Part shown: piece by piece, positions 45,582 to 56,198 of the stretch
How positions within the stretch are numbered: the stretch's first letter is position 1
How the letters are laid out: each line of letters starts with the position of its first letter
Assembly: GCA_002104985.1 (NCBI GenBank)
Contig: MCGO01000035.1
Span: 248,001 to 312,000, forward strand
Source: Rhizoclosmatium globosum
Lineage: Eukaryota; Chytridiomycota; Chytridiomycetes; Chytridiales; Chytriomycetaceae
Length of the DNA stretch: 64,000 bases
Direction: 5' to 3'
The notes under the pieces: model-generated
Told to the model about the DNA's origin: nothing
The model's database searches: none
Seen by the model: only the letters and a program-made list of their open reading frames with translations
Made by a program: the position numbers and the translations under genes

Positions 45582-46442
45582 TCAGTTTTTGACATGCTTT
45601 TCTTTGTTTTCCACTTGAGTGTCCATTTCAACGTCCAGCTCCTTTGGTTTCCAAAGTTTTTTGATTATCAATTGGATGGTACTCCAAGTTGTTCCAATGT
45701 GAAGGACACAAAGTATCACACAAAACGATATACACACTACCATAAATCCAAGCTTTGAACTCTTTCGAATATCCTCTCGTTTAGACCCCGTGAAAGTAAC
45801 CCAGATGACGAGTCCCGGGAAAACAATGTTCAAGGCCAGAATAAATATGCCAGAGTAGATGTAGAACAATACGTCGGCAATCCACATCCGCCCCTGATAA
45901 TTCGCAATCTTGGCAGCATAAAGAAACGGGTCCGCAACATCATGAAGCCAGAAAGTCACCACCCCAAATCGATAAAACCCAGCCCAACGAGCAATAACCA
46001 CAAGAGTCACAGTCACACAATGATGCACGACAATTTCGATAAAGTCTGCTCGTTCCTTTCCCAACTCCGCCGGCCAATTTTGTTTCTTGACTTGATCCAT
46101 TGCAAAGAGTGTCCAAATGAGATCATACAAGTAGAATCCAAACATACACATCCAGTACCCCTCCATGAGAAGAGTGATTGGCTCAAATGGGGCCCACGGA
46201 TTTGGAGGGAAGTATCTATTCGGGTAGACTGGCCACTTCTCAACAATTCCAATAATGATACCGTAGATGGTGGAGAATGTGAATACAAGTCCTCGCCAGA
46301 CTGCAGTTCGAGTCTTGTAAAATCGTTTCAGCTCGTCCTTGTCAAGGGTATCGTCCAAAGGGTGGCCATATTGTTTGAAGTAGACGAAATGGGCAAAGGC
46401 CCATATGATGGCCATGAAAGGATACAGGAGTAACGGGTGCAT
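45582..46442 (-). CDS. Ceramide synthase (TLC/Lag1 family)
   Basis: Intronless, 286 aa, with about seven predicted membrane helices. The TLC/Lag1 motif is visible as EIVVHHCVTVTLVVIARW followed by YRFGVVTFWLHDVADPFLYA, including the paired His and the HDVAD aspartates needed for acyl transfer. Upstream are FEPITLLMEGYWMCMFGFYL and KRADFIE-like charges before the motif. The enzyme joins a fatty acyl-CoA to a sphingoid base in the ER. The C-terminus ends KEKHVKN, lysine-rich as for ER retention. It is divergent from a fatty-acid-hydroxylase gene, 176 bp away, which suggests shared control of lipid genes. Confidence 0.85.
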   Translation of the reverse strand: MHPLLLYPFMAIIWAFAHFVYFKQYGHPLDDTLDKDELKRFYKTRTAVWRGLVFTFSTIYGIIIGIVEKWPVYPNRYFPPNPWAPFEPITLLMEGYWMCMFGFYLYDLIWTLFAMDQVKKQNWPAELGKERADFIEIVVHHCVTVTLVVIARWAGFYRFGVVTFWLHDVADPFLYAAKIANYQGRMWIADVLFYIYSGIFILALNIVFPGLVIWVTFTGSKREDIRKSSKLGFMVVCISFCVILCVLHIGTTWSTIQLIIKKLWKPKELDVEMDTQVENKEKHVKN

Positions 46443-46618
46443 GATTGTAAATTGATTGATGCAGAAACTGATAAACAGGCTTCGTTTTTGAATCCATGCT
46501 TATAGCGTTGAACATGACATGTAATCAAATTTGTAATTTTTGAGTAGAAATTGATGGTTTGTCATTCGAAATATAGAGGGGTGCTTTTTGCCAATATCCT
46601 TTCAAACGAAACTTGCAA

Positions 46619-47290
46619 ATGATCAACCCTGCCGCTTTGCTGATTTGCTCGTGTCTCTGGGTCTCATACTTTGCAACTGGCTTTGCGTTTGCTTTCCATG
46701 ATGTGAATGGCGCTTTGCAAGCCTATGATCTTCGAAAGAACAAGCCACGCCGAACTTGGGCCCATTACCTTGCGAATATGCCAAAGCAACTGTCTAACCT
46801 GTTTGTTCTTTTTCCAGTCTGTATGCATATTCTCGTCGAGGCCCGTGCCGACACAATCACAAAGCCATTCCGAGATATTGGAGTTCAAGATGCGATAAAC
46901 CTCGTTATTGGATACGTAATTCAGCAATCTTGGTTATTTGGTGTCCACTACGCCCTTCACACTCCATTTCTGTACAAAAGAATCCACAAGTACCATCATG
47001 TTCCGTTAGCCTACGTTCACAGTCTTTCCGCATGGACTGATGCTTATTTCGAGTATATAGTCATGGAGTTGGGGTCTTATGTTGCAATGATACTTTTGGC
47101 GCCTATGCATTACTCAATTTTGGCAGTGTATTTCGTATACCTTGGGTTTTCAAGTTCTGTGGAGCATTCTGGGTTTTACATCAATGCTACCCTAGATTCT
47201 CGATATCACTGGAAGCATCACGTCTTGCCAAATTGTAATTTCGCTGAATGGGACGTGTTGGATTGGATGTTTGGAACTTTGAAGATGTAG
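46619..47290 (+). CDS. Fatty acid hydroxylase superfamily protein
   Basis: Intronless, 223 aa. The di-iron histidine boxes of the sterol desaturase/fatty acid hydroxylase superfamily are present: GVHYALHT (HxxxH), RIHKYHHVPLAYVHS (HxxHH) and SRYHWKHHVLPN (HxxHH). Several hydrophobic helices surround them. The protein is shorter than C-4 methylsterol oxidase or Sur2, and the substrate could be a sterol, a sphingoid base or a fatty acyl chain. Pairing with the divergent ceramide synthase makes a sphingolipid role attractive but unproven. Confidence 0.8.
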   Translation: MINPAALLICSCLWVSYFATGFAFAFHDVNGALQAYDLRKNKPRRTWAHYLANMPKQLSNLFVLFPVCMHILVEARADTITKPFRDIGVQDAINLVIGYVIQQSWLFGVHYALHTPFLYKRIHKYHHVPLAYVHSLSAWTDAYFEYIVMELGSYVAMILLAPMHYSILAVYFVYLGFSSSVEHSGFYINATLDSRYHWKHHVLPNCNFAEWDVLDWMFGTLKM

Positions 47291-47335
47291 TTTTGTTTTT
47301 CATTCATACTTCCTCTAACTAGAATATCATTTTAA

Positions 47336-48382
47336 TTACTTATTAAGGGCAAAATAGAGGAGGTTTTCACACTGAGATTCTGCACTTGTCCCTGTGACTT
47401 TGAAAATATCTGCGGAGGCGGAAGCCGCACGGGTTGCAGGTGCTGCTTTGGAGGTAGAAGCAGCGGCTGGTTTTGATGCTGGTGCAGATGGTGCTGCTGG
47501 CGCTGCTGCTGTTGGAGTCGCACTTGTACGAGTTGGAGCTCCAATTGAGGTTGGAATGTGATGCTCTTTTGGAGCACCGATTTTGCTTGCAGTTCGATGT
47601 TCTAAAGCATGCCGTGCCCTGCAAAGAATGAGAAACAAATTGATGAATGCATCAAATATACACACACACCTTTCTCCTTCACTCTCCACAATGGCTTCCT
47701 GTTTTTCCACTACGTCCGGCCATCGCTCACAGAACTCTTCATCACGTTCAACTTTAAGACCCCATTTACTCAACACATCCGCTCCAGGCACAACTTTGCC
47801 TCCACCGACATGGTGCCCATTGTTGGCTTCTCTCAGCACCGGAATACGGGCACAAATTTCAATGAACATGTTGGTGATAACAGTATGAGGAAGCTTGGCA
47901 AGGCGGTTAATGTCGTATCGCGAAACAGGTTTCGATGTTCGGTTGAAAGTCTGTAACAGAAGTCGACGAGCATCTGCAGCACGACCAGTGTACAAGAGCT
48001 CAGATCTGACAACCCAGACCCCTCGAACAAGCACGGCGATTCGTTCGAGGTGTTCCAGGATGTCTTGGTCGTCGAACTGGTTTTCAGTGAGGCTTTGAAT
48101 TTGGGTAAAGGAGACAACGTGTGCTGTTCGTGTAATTTAGTATAAAATCACAATATTCCAAGAAATCATACCGTGCAACATTAAACTTTTCAACAACGAC
48201 GGCAAAGGCAAGTTGCGAATGTCATCCATACTCCAGTTAGGTTTGACATTCTTCTTCGCAGAACCTGCTCCTTGATCAATTTCATGTTTAACTGACGACG
48301 AGAGCTTGGGACCAATGTTTTCAAGATAATCTTGTTTACTTATCGGAGCCTTCCATGTACGCGTTGTGTCTAAAGTCGGCAT
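47336..48382 (-). CDS. RPC5 (Rpc37)-like RNA polymerase III subunit, lacking the usual N-terminal domain
   Basis: Exons 48382-48172, 48123-47670 and 47618-47336 (introns 48 and 51 nt), 315 aa. The middle matches the RPC5 region: SLTENQFDDQDILEHLERIA, LVRGVWVVRSELLYTGRAAD, ARRLLLQTFNRTSKPVSRYD, and WPDVVEKQEAIVESEGE, which corresponds to HPDVVQRQ in the animal protein. The N-terminal beta-barrel that pairs with RPC4 in other species is not seen; the protein starts MPTLDTTRTWKAPISKQDYL, 24 bp after the stop of the preceding gene, so there is no room for more on this strand. The tail is Ala/Pro/Ser rich. Assignment is by conserved segments and is fairly good. Confidence 0.65.
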
Positions 48383-48406
48383 ATTATCACATAGAATCAT
48401 ACATAT

Positions 48407-49174
48407 TTAATCATTCAAGTAGGCCAAGAGAGCAAGACCCTTCTCTCTAGACTTTTGAGCATCGTGGAGAATCTCAATCCTCCTCCGCTTCACCACCCCA
48501 GTTCCTTCTCCCTGAACTTTCTTTTGTAGTTCAATAGCGGCAAGCTGCAGAGAAACAGGCTTTCGAAAGGTATCACCAACCCTCTTCATCACAGACGAGG
48601 CTGAAGTTGCTTTAGAGGCACCTATTCCAACTTTGTCCCTTTTAATTCGGGGAGCCACAGGAAGCTTCAATCCCGTAGATTCGTCAACGCCAAGAGCATC
48701 ACCGTGTTTCCAGCCCTGTTTCTTGAGCATTTGGTAACCCCTGTCCTTCTCGCTGAAAGCATAAATCATAGGCTGCACACCCAAACCCTCCACTTCCAAC
48801 CGAGAAAGCAAGTGACAAGTCTGCGATTGATGCACTTCGAGTTTTGAAGCAAGAACACTTGTTTTGCAGAGTTCGCAGTTCAACGTCGCCTCGTTGTCGT
48901 CGCCACTCTCGTTTCCCTTTGACTGGCTGGAACGAGACTGAATCATTGTCTTTTGTATCCGTTTGATTCGTTTGACAAACTGCGGATTGGAATGTTGCTG
49001 GATTGGAATGTCGGATGCGATGATTTCACGATAGATGCTGGCTGATGAGCACTCTGAGGCTTCTTGTGCTCTTGCTTTCTCTGATTCGGAATCGGTTCTA
49101 CTGCTGGCTTCAAAGCGAACTACTTTGTCGTCGCCTGATAGGAATGTGTACTTCCGCCATTGATTTGGTTCCAT
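48407..49174 (-). CDS. G-patch domain protein
   Basis: Intronless, 255 aa from MEPNQWRKYTFLSG (a second in-frame ATG at 49204 would add 10 residues). The G-patch is RGYQMLKKQGWKHGDALGVD followed by SRGLKLP-type sequence (STGLKLPVAPRIKRDKVGIG). An upstream C2H2-like pair (CELCKTSV...HQSQTCH) may form a small zinc finger. The layout with a zinc-finger-like segment before a G-patch resembles GPANK1/CCDC75-type RNA-associated proteins. G-patch proteins activate DEAH helicases in splicing or ribosome assembly. A nuclear role is inferred. It is tightly packed between its neighbours (about 25-30 bp on each side). Confidence 0.75.
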   Translation of the reverse strand: MEPNQWRKYTFLSGDDKVVRFEASSRTDSESEKARAQEASECSSASIYREIIASDIPIQQHSNPQFVKRIKRIQKTMIQSRSSQSKGNESGDDNEATLNCELCKTSVLASKLEVHQSQTCHLLSRLEVEGLGVQPMIYAFSEKDRGYQMLKKQGWKHGDALGVDESTGLKLPVAPRIKRDKVGIGASKATSASSVMKRVGDTFRKPVSLQLAAIELQKKVQGEGTGVVKRRRIEILHDAQKSREKGLALLAYLND

Positions 49175-49204
49175 TTTTACCACAATTCTAATAAGGTTAA
49201 TCAT

Positions 49205-50636
49205 TTATTCATCACGTTCACTTGGGGAACCCACAACCCTCGTCGCTACTGCAAACTTTTCATCCCCTGTTACAACAAAGGCTCCAAAAGTCCCCAGAGA
49301 CAGCATCCCGACAAGAACAGGAGCCCAAAAATTGAGGTTTGGAATACCGTCACTACTTAGCATGTACTGCGAGCAAACAAACGCAACGGCAGTCGCTAGT
49401 GATCCGTGGAATCGTTGAGCAGCAAACGCAGCAGCATCACCCTTGAACAGCGTTCCCATAATTTTGTACCCTTGATTCGTCAGAATCTAATCAATATGTT
49501 AATGATAAGGGTAGCAATAGCGAGAGCAAACTCAACTGCTTGTGCTAAGGAGAAGCCCATCACACCGCAAACCAGAACTTCAAACTTATTCTCTGGTCCA
49601 ACCACCCAAAGAGATCCCATAACAAATGTGTACAATGAAAGTGCAGCGATGAGCATTGGTCTGGGCCCAAAGTAATCGGTCAACGGGCCAATGAACACCG
49701 ATGACACAGTCGTAACGATTCCAGCCGACATGTTCAAGTACAATTTCCTGCTCAAATCGATTGCTTCATCTTCACTATGAATGAATAGTGGAATTGATCC
49801 ACTGTTGAAAGCCATATGAATCGATGACGAGTAGCAATATGGAACCAGTAACAACATGGTTGGATGGGTTAATCGTTCGCAAGTTTTCCAAATCGATGGT
49901 GAAACGTCCAATTCATCATTGCATTCTTCGTATTCGTTCCCAGGTTCAGGCCTTGACATCAGGTAAACCATTAGTAGCGGACCCAAAGCACCAACAGACG
50001 CCAAGATCTTGAATACGAGTACTTTGTCCAACTCGATTCTGAATAAATATGATGTGAAAAGAGGACCCATTAAGCCAGCAAATCCAAGGAATGAGAAAAA
50101 GTAGCCCGTGTATCGACCGAGCTCAGCCTTTGGAGATACTTTTGTAAGATAGACTGATTCACATGCCCATAAAACTGAAGCCGCAATGCCAAGGAGGATG
50201 GTTGAAGGCAGCAAGTAGGTGAGTTGTTCAGTCTCCGAAGTTGTATTGAGAGCAAGAATGATCGATACGCCAAAGAGAGAGTATACACAGGCAGCGAGGA
50301 AGAGTGATAGTCGTACGCCCAATGAGTCAACTATTTAGTTCAGTTTGTGGCAGTGTTCAATAACCTCCAAATAGATAACATCTAAAGTTCAAACAAACCA
50401 ATCGCTGCTGCTCCAAACAAGTTGCTGAATGCAAACGAAAGATACACTGCACCAACGCACTTGAACGCAACTGTCTGCGGCAAGATCGTCGTTGCCAAGT
50501 TCTGCGATACTTCGTACCCAATAAAGATAAAGAAGAAGGCCGCCGCCAGAACGAGTACATCGCCTAATCGATATCCACGGGGACATGGAGGACGTCCATC
50601 GTTCTGGAGGAGGGGTCGGTTCTCATCATTTAACAT
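49205..50636 (-). CDS. UNC93-like major facilitator protein 1
   Basis: Exons 50636-50399, 50330-49537 and 49486-49205 (introns 68 and 50 nt), 437 aa. Twelve hydrophobic segments with UNC93 features: LGDVLVLAAAFFFIFIGYEV, NLFGAAAIG, VDSLGVRLSL, AELGRYTGYFFSF and FIGPLTDYFGPRPMLIAAL. It is the most divergent of three UNC93-like genes in this cluster. UNC93-type proteins are MFS members linked to ion-channel regulation or small-molecule transport in animals and fungi; the fungal substrate is not known. The upstream neighbours are FAD oxidases in the same orientation. Confidence 0.8.
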
Positions 50637-50660
50637 CTTTTTTCAATATAAATTATGAGA

Positions 50661-52400
50661 TCAACAAAGTAGAAGAAAGAAAGATAACACAACAATTAGG
50701 CAGTTTTCATAGTTTGCACGACTCTCGGATTTGGCTGAAGGGAGAGCAGGAGCAGAGGAAGTTTGATGCTCAGCATTGGATGTGGACATTACGGTTGAAG
50801 TAGTGTTTGCAATCTTATTCACTCCAGAGGAAATAGCGCCTTTTAAGCATTTAGAACAACATTAATAGACTCAATTACATACCCGTATTTACGATGACTC
50901 CATCGGTGAACCGGAATAAGTCTTCTGGATCAAGACGACTCTTTATAGCAACAAGCTTTGAAAGCCCCGCAACACCATAGTAATCCGTCAATGGCACTTC
51001 TCTATCCACGTAGTTTTGATATGAGCTCGAAGGCATATATTGCGCAACTTGCTTTCTCCACGCATTGAATCCATCCACATTATTGGAATCAGATGTCCAT
51101 CCCCACCACAACTGATATCCAATCTGATCTTTAGCTCGGTGGATAAAGGCTGTATCATCCGGCGACACATTAGAAATAGCACCACCCCATAGATCGAGAA
51201 GAACAAATGCGTTATTGCCGCTTCCAACTTGAATGGGTCCACCTTCATTCAAAACATTAATACCCTCCGATGAAATAGCCCCGCCAGTTGAAAGAAAGGA
51301 GGATGCTTTGAAGTAGTCCGTTTCCTGTAATAATCCGTGATCTTGGAGCATGGGTCGCGTTATTTTGTTGCCGTTTTCGTGAAGGACAAGGTCGACGTAT
51401 CCAGTAAATTCTCCTGAATCCGCGATTTCGGGATTGGGGGGCATTTTGGCAAGGAGAGGAGCGGCAATAGCATCAAAGCCAGATAGAGGTCCAAAACGGA
51501 AAAGACTCAAGGCAAGGTAGCTGGAATCCAGGTAAACTTCGGCTGTAATTTCGTTGGGCAGAGAAGGTCCATAGTTTGAAAATGCAGCAACAACAGCGTT
51601 CCGATTCTCAACAGTATTTGCCCACGTGTATTGTTTCGTTGAAAGAGCAGAAGGCAAAGGGAAGATCTTGAACTTGAAGGAAGTAACTAAACCAAAGTTG
51701 TTCGCACCGGCACCTCGTAGAGCCCAGAATAAATCTGGATCAGACTGAGAGTTAACAATTCGAAGCGATCCGGAAGCATCAATAAGGCGGACTTCGAGGA
51801 TTGCGTCTGATACAAGGCCAAGCTGGCGGGATAGGAGACCATATCCACCACCAAGCGCGTGTCCTGCTATACCTACTGGAGGACAGGTACCTCCTGGAAT
51901 CACAAAGCGACCATTCGAATCGAGTACGTCATAAATACGTCCAAGCCTTTGAGATGTGTGCGGATTAATATTCGAAGCAATGTCAATCAATGGCAATCAA
52001 AGTGAACTCTCACCAGTTTCCCGCGCCAATAACTGCAGTTTGGCTCTTGGAATCAATAGTGATTTCAGTCAAATTATGCGTGTCAATGACAAGCGCGTCT
52101 TTGGCGACAGAAAAGGCCTCATAGGAGTGTCCACCAGAACGGGGAACGACAGATATGTTGAATTGTCGAGCACAATTGACTGCAGCCACGGCCTATATAT
52201 TCCAACGTCAGCTATTATAAGGGAGAAGAAACGGAATCATTTTGAACCTCGCTTTCGCTTGAGGGAAACACAAAGACAGCGGGAATTCCTGAAGTGCGCA
52301 CGGCGAGTTGATTCGCGTTAAACGCAAGAGCAGTAGAAAACTCCGGTGTTCCTGGAAAGGAGGCGGACGTGGCTGCTGTCAAACATGAGGTAAGCGACAT
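50661..52400 (-). CDS. Bicovalent FAD-linked oxidase (BBE-like), copy 1, with possible GPI tail
   Basis: Exons 52400-52248, 52192-52014, 51946-50883 and 50839-50661 (introns 55, 67 and 43 nt), 524 aa. The family is the berberine-bridge-enzyme-like/glucooligosaccharide-oxidase group. FAD attachment sites: His in VVPRSGGHSYEAF and Cys in GGTCPPVGIAGHALGGGYG. Also seen are NFGLVTSFKFKIFPLPS and the closing LDPEDLFRFTDG. The last exon adds a Ser/Thr-rich stretch and a hydrophobic end (LIVVLSFFLLLC), like a GPI-anchor signal, so surface location is likely. A 939-bp block (50972-51910) is nearly identical to copy 2. Substrate is unknown; fungal members oxidise carbohydrates or alkaloid-like compounds. 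Confidence 0.85.
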
Positions 52401-52678
52401 CGTCAGGTAATTGTGCCAAGAATTAGTTTTGCTTTGAGGAAAATGTTCAGCATTACAAGCAATATGGATCAGATATAACCATTTCTACGTGGATGATCTA
52501 ACCTGAACCTCACTCTAGACGTTGAAAGTAGAGCCAGCCGTTCTCGGGACGTCAAAGTCCAATTTATTTTGCGAGTATCTCACATTATCAATATATCCGG
52601 GAATAAGAGGCTCGCTGTTTCTGCAGAATACAGAGCCTAACTGATCACAATAGCTATTGAGATTTGTCAAAACTTTAT

Positions 52679-54353
52679 TCAGGTCAGAAGGAAGAAGAGT
52701 ATCGCAATCACACAAGTATATATTTTCCTCCGACCTTCTGATTTGGCTGAAGGTGATGATCCAGTGTCCGTTTTATTCGCTTTGTTTGTTAAACTTAGAA
52801 CAACTCGCAGTATTGAAAAAAAAATACCTGTATTCATGGTAACTCCATCAGCAAATCTGAATAAATTTCCTGGATCTACTCTTTTCTTCACTCCGACAAG
52901 CTTAGAAAGTCCGGCGACACCATAGTAATCCGTCAATGGCACCTCTCTATCCACGTAGTTCTGATATGAGCTCGAAGGCATATACTTTGCAACTTGCTTT
53001 CTCCATGCATTGAATCCATCGATATTGCTGGAATCAGATGTCCATCCCCACCACAACTGATATCCAATCTGATCTTTAGCTCTGTGGATAAAGGCTGTAT
53101 CATCCGGCGCCACATTAGAAATAGCACCACCCCATAGATCGAGAAGAACAAATGCGTTATTGCCGCTTCCAACTTGAATAGGTCCACCTTCATTCAAAAC
53201 ATTAATACCCTCCGATGAAATGGCCCCGCCAGTTGAAAGAAAGGACGATGCTTTGAAGTAGTCCGTTTCCTGTAATAATCCGTGATCTTGGAGCATGGGT
53301 CGCGTTATTTTGTTGCCGTTTTCGTGAAGGACAAGGTCGACGTATCCAGTAAATTCTCCCGAATCCGCGATTTCGGGATTGGGGGGCATTTTGGCAAGGA
53401 GAGGAGCGGCAATAGCATCAAAGCCAGATAGAGGTCCAAAACGGAAAAGACTCAAGGCAAGGTAGCTGGAATCCAGGTAAACTTCGGCTGTAATTTCGTT
53501 GGGCAGAGAAGGTCCATAGTTTGAAAATGCAGCAACCACAGCGTTCCGATTCTCAACAGTATTTGCCCACGTGTATTGTTTCGTTGAAAGAGCAGAAGGC
53601 AAAGGGAAGATCTTGAACTTGAAGGAAGTAACTAAACCAAAGTTGTTCGCACCGGCACCTCGTAGAGCCCAGAATAAATCTGGATCAGACTGAGAGTTAA
53701 CAATTCGAAGCGATCCGGAAGCATCAATAAGGCGGACTTCGAGGATTGCGTCTGATACAAGTCCAAGCTGGCGGGATAGGAGACCATATCCACCACCAAG
53801 CGCGTGTCCTGCTATACCTACTGGAGGACAGGTACCTCCTGGAATCACAAAGCGGCCCTTAGCCTCTAGCACATCGTAAATGCGCCCAAGCCTGAAGAGT
53901 ATGTGGTCAATTAAAGAGGCAATCAAAGACTTTAAGAGGCAATCAAAGCGAGCACCGACCAGTTTCCCGCGCCAACAACTGCAGTTTCACTCGTTGAATC
54001 GACACTAATCTCAGTCAAATTATGCGTGTCAATGACAAGCGCGTCTTTGGCAACAGAAAAGGCCTCGTACGAATGCCCGCCACTCCGCGGAACAATCGAC
54101 GCATTGAACTGCCGTGCACAGTTGACAACGGAAACTGCCTGGGCGAAATTCAAATGTTAATGATGCGAAAGAAAGAAGGAAAAACAGGTTCCTTTTGAAC
54201 CTCGCTTTCGCTTGATGGAAAGGCAAATGCCGCGGGTGTTCCCGAAATCCGAACGGCAAGCTGGTTTGCATTAAAGCTGAGTGCAGTTCCGAATTCGGGT
54301 GCTCCGGGGAAAGCTGCTGACGTGGCTGCTGTCAAACAGGAGGCAAGGGACAT
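52679..54353 (-). CDS. Bicovalent FAD-linked oxidase (BBE-like), copy 2
   Basis: Exons 54353-54201, 54138-53960 and 53891-52679 (introns 62 and 68 nt), 514 aa. FAD sites are the same as in copy 1 (VPRSGGHSYE, TCPPVGIAGH). Introns 1 and 2 lie at the same places. The third intron of copy 1 is not needed here: the frame stays open through the position and ends NKTDTGSSPSAKSEGRRKIY with a hydrophobic tail (TCVIAILFFLL), again GPI-signal-like. The central block 52918-53856 matches copy 1 almost base for base, while exons 1, 2 and 3' ends differ clearly. The second intron contains a short internal duplication (gattgcctctt). Confidence 0.85.
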
Positions 54354-54450
54354 TGTTGTGCCAAGAATTGACTTGTTTTGGGTACAGATGTTCAGCGGAG
54401 GAACTTCAACACATATTGCACCGATTATTTTATTAAAGCATATATTTATT

Positions 54451-56064
54451 TTACTTGGATAATGAAACTTCAACTGCAGCCTGAACTTTTGATTCAGCGT
54501 TCAAAACAGTTGAGCCACTTCCCAATTCTACTACGTCAAATTCCACCTCGTTTTTGGCTGGTTGACTCCACACAATGCCTCGTGTTGAATAGTAGGTGCT
54601 CACGATCGCGAGAACAAACATAACTCCTAAAAACGGCACCCAAATCGCCATCACAGGGATTCCATCACTTCCTAACATGAGCTTACTCAAGAAGAAACAT
54701 ACTCCTGTCATAAATGATGCATGGAACTAGTGGAGAAGACAGTTCAGACAGATGCGTCGTTAAGATAAAAGGAAACGAACCTTGTACGCAGCATACGCAC
54801 TGGCATTCGCTGGAAAAACACCCGCAAGAATCTTGTAAACTTGATTCAGAAGAGTCGAATCACTAACTGCACAAATAATATTGACTGGAATCAAGAGCGC
54901 CAAATTGTTCAAGGGATTTGGATGCAACCATAGTGCAAGAAGTGCACTCATATGAATCGCAGAGTCAACAGCAATAATTAATGTGGGATTGTTAACCCAA
55001 TCCGTGATTGGCCCAATTGAGAAAGCTCCCAATGTGAGAGACGCTCCGTAAGTAGCAATTAGGAGGAGTTTAGTGCGCAAATCGTTTGTAGTAGATTCGG
55101 TCTTAATAAATAGTGAAAGTGATCCGGTAGAAAAAGCTGGAAAAGTTGGGAAATCTTGTGTCAGCATAATACCAAATACAGCCCAATCCAATCTTACTTT
55201 GCTCAAAAGCCTGCAAATAAACCAGCACAGCGACTTGCAACATTGGCCTTGAAATGATAATCTTTCCCGCCTTCAAAAACAATGGAGTCTTATCAAGATC
55301 TTCTTTCTCCTTCGCTTCCCGCAAATCAACATCCGGATTACTCGGTTCAGGTCTCGACCAAATGTAAATGAGGATTAAAGGGCCCAATGACCCGACTCCT
55401 CCCAAAATCTTGAACGTATCTTCCTTTGATAAGCTTGTTTGCAACAAAGCCGCCGTAAACAACGGTCCGGCACAGTTGGAAGCTGCAAGCAAACCAAAGA
55501 ATACACCCGTATATCGTCCGATTGTTTCCTTCGAAGAACACTTGATAACATATGCACCTTCTGCTGTCCACAAAACTGCAGCACCCATCCCAATCAATCC
55601 CGCCGCTGGTAACAGGAGAGCCAATTGATGAGATGGATTACCAGTGAGCAGAATGCCTCCGACATTTGCGAATGTGAAGAGTGTATACGTCAAAGCTGCG
55701 AAGAACATCGCAGGCCTATTAACAACAATGAGCCCATTGATCAACATCCGGGAGGTATCCCACTAAAAGCACCTTGTTCCAATACGATCCACAAGCGGAG
55801 CAGCTCCAAACAAGTTGAAAAGAGCGAAGGCAAAGTACAACGTCCCTAGTTCAGGGAAGGCAACCTCAGACGATGGCAATACTGTCGAGGCTAAACTCTG
55901 TCACCGGAACGTAAGTCGCTTTGTTAGACACCATGCATAATCCTTACTTGACATACGGAAAAGGCAGTAAAGATAAAGAAGAAGGCAAATCCGAGGATTA
56001 TCACATCCCAGATCCGGTTAAGCTTAAACAGAGAAATCCGCTCCTGCTTTGCTTCAGTGGCCAT
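54451..56064 (-). CDS. UNC93-like major facilitator protein 2
   Basis: Five exons: 56064-55948, 55897-55773, 55715-55198, 55136-54781 and 54726-54451, 463 aa; all joins keep frame. It starts MATEAKQERISLFKLNRIWD, followed by the first helix VIILGFAFFFIFTAFSV. Family signposts: NLFGAAPLVDRIGTRPAMFF, KETIGRYTGVFFGL, GPITDWVNNPTLIIAVDS and YKILAGVFPANASAYAAYK. It is closely related to UNC93-like 3, which lies just upstream on the same strand, indicating tandem duplication with intron gain or loss (four introns here, one in copy 3). Confidence 0.82.
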
Positions 56065-56198
56065 CCTTGGTGCTGGTGCAACTGTTTTGTGGAAGAAAGG
56101 ATGCGGAACGGAATGGGATGAATTTGGTGATTCGAAAACAATTCACGTGATTTGGTTATCATCAACGAAAATTGATGATTAATATTCTGAAACAGGTC

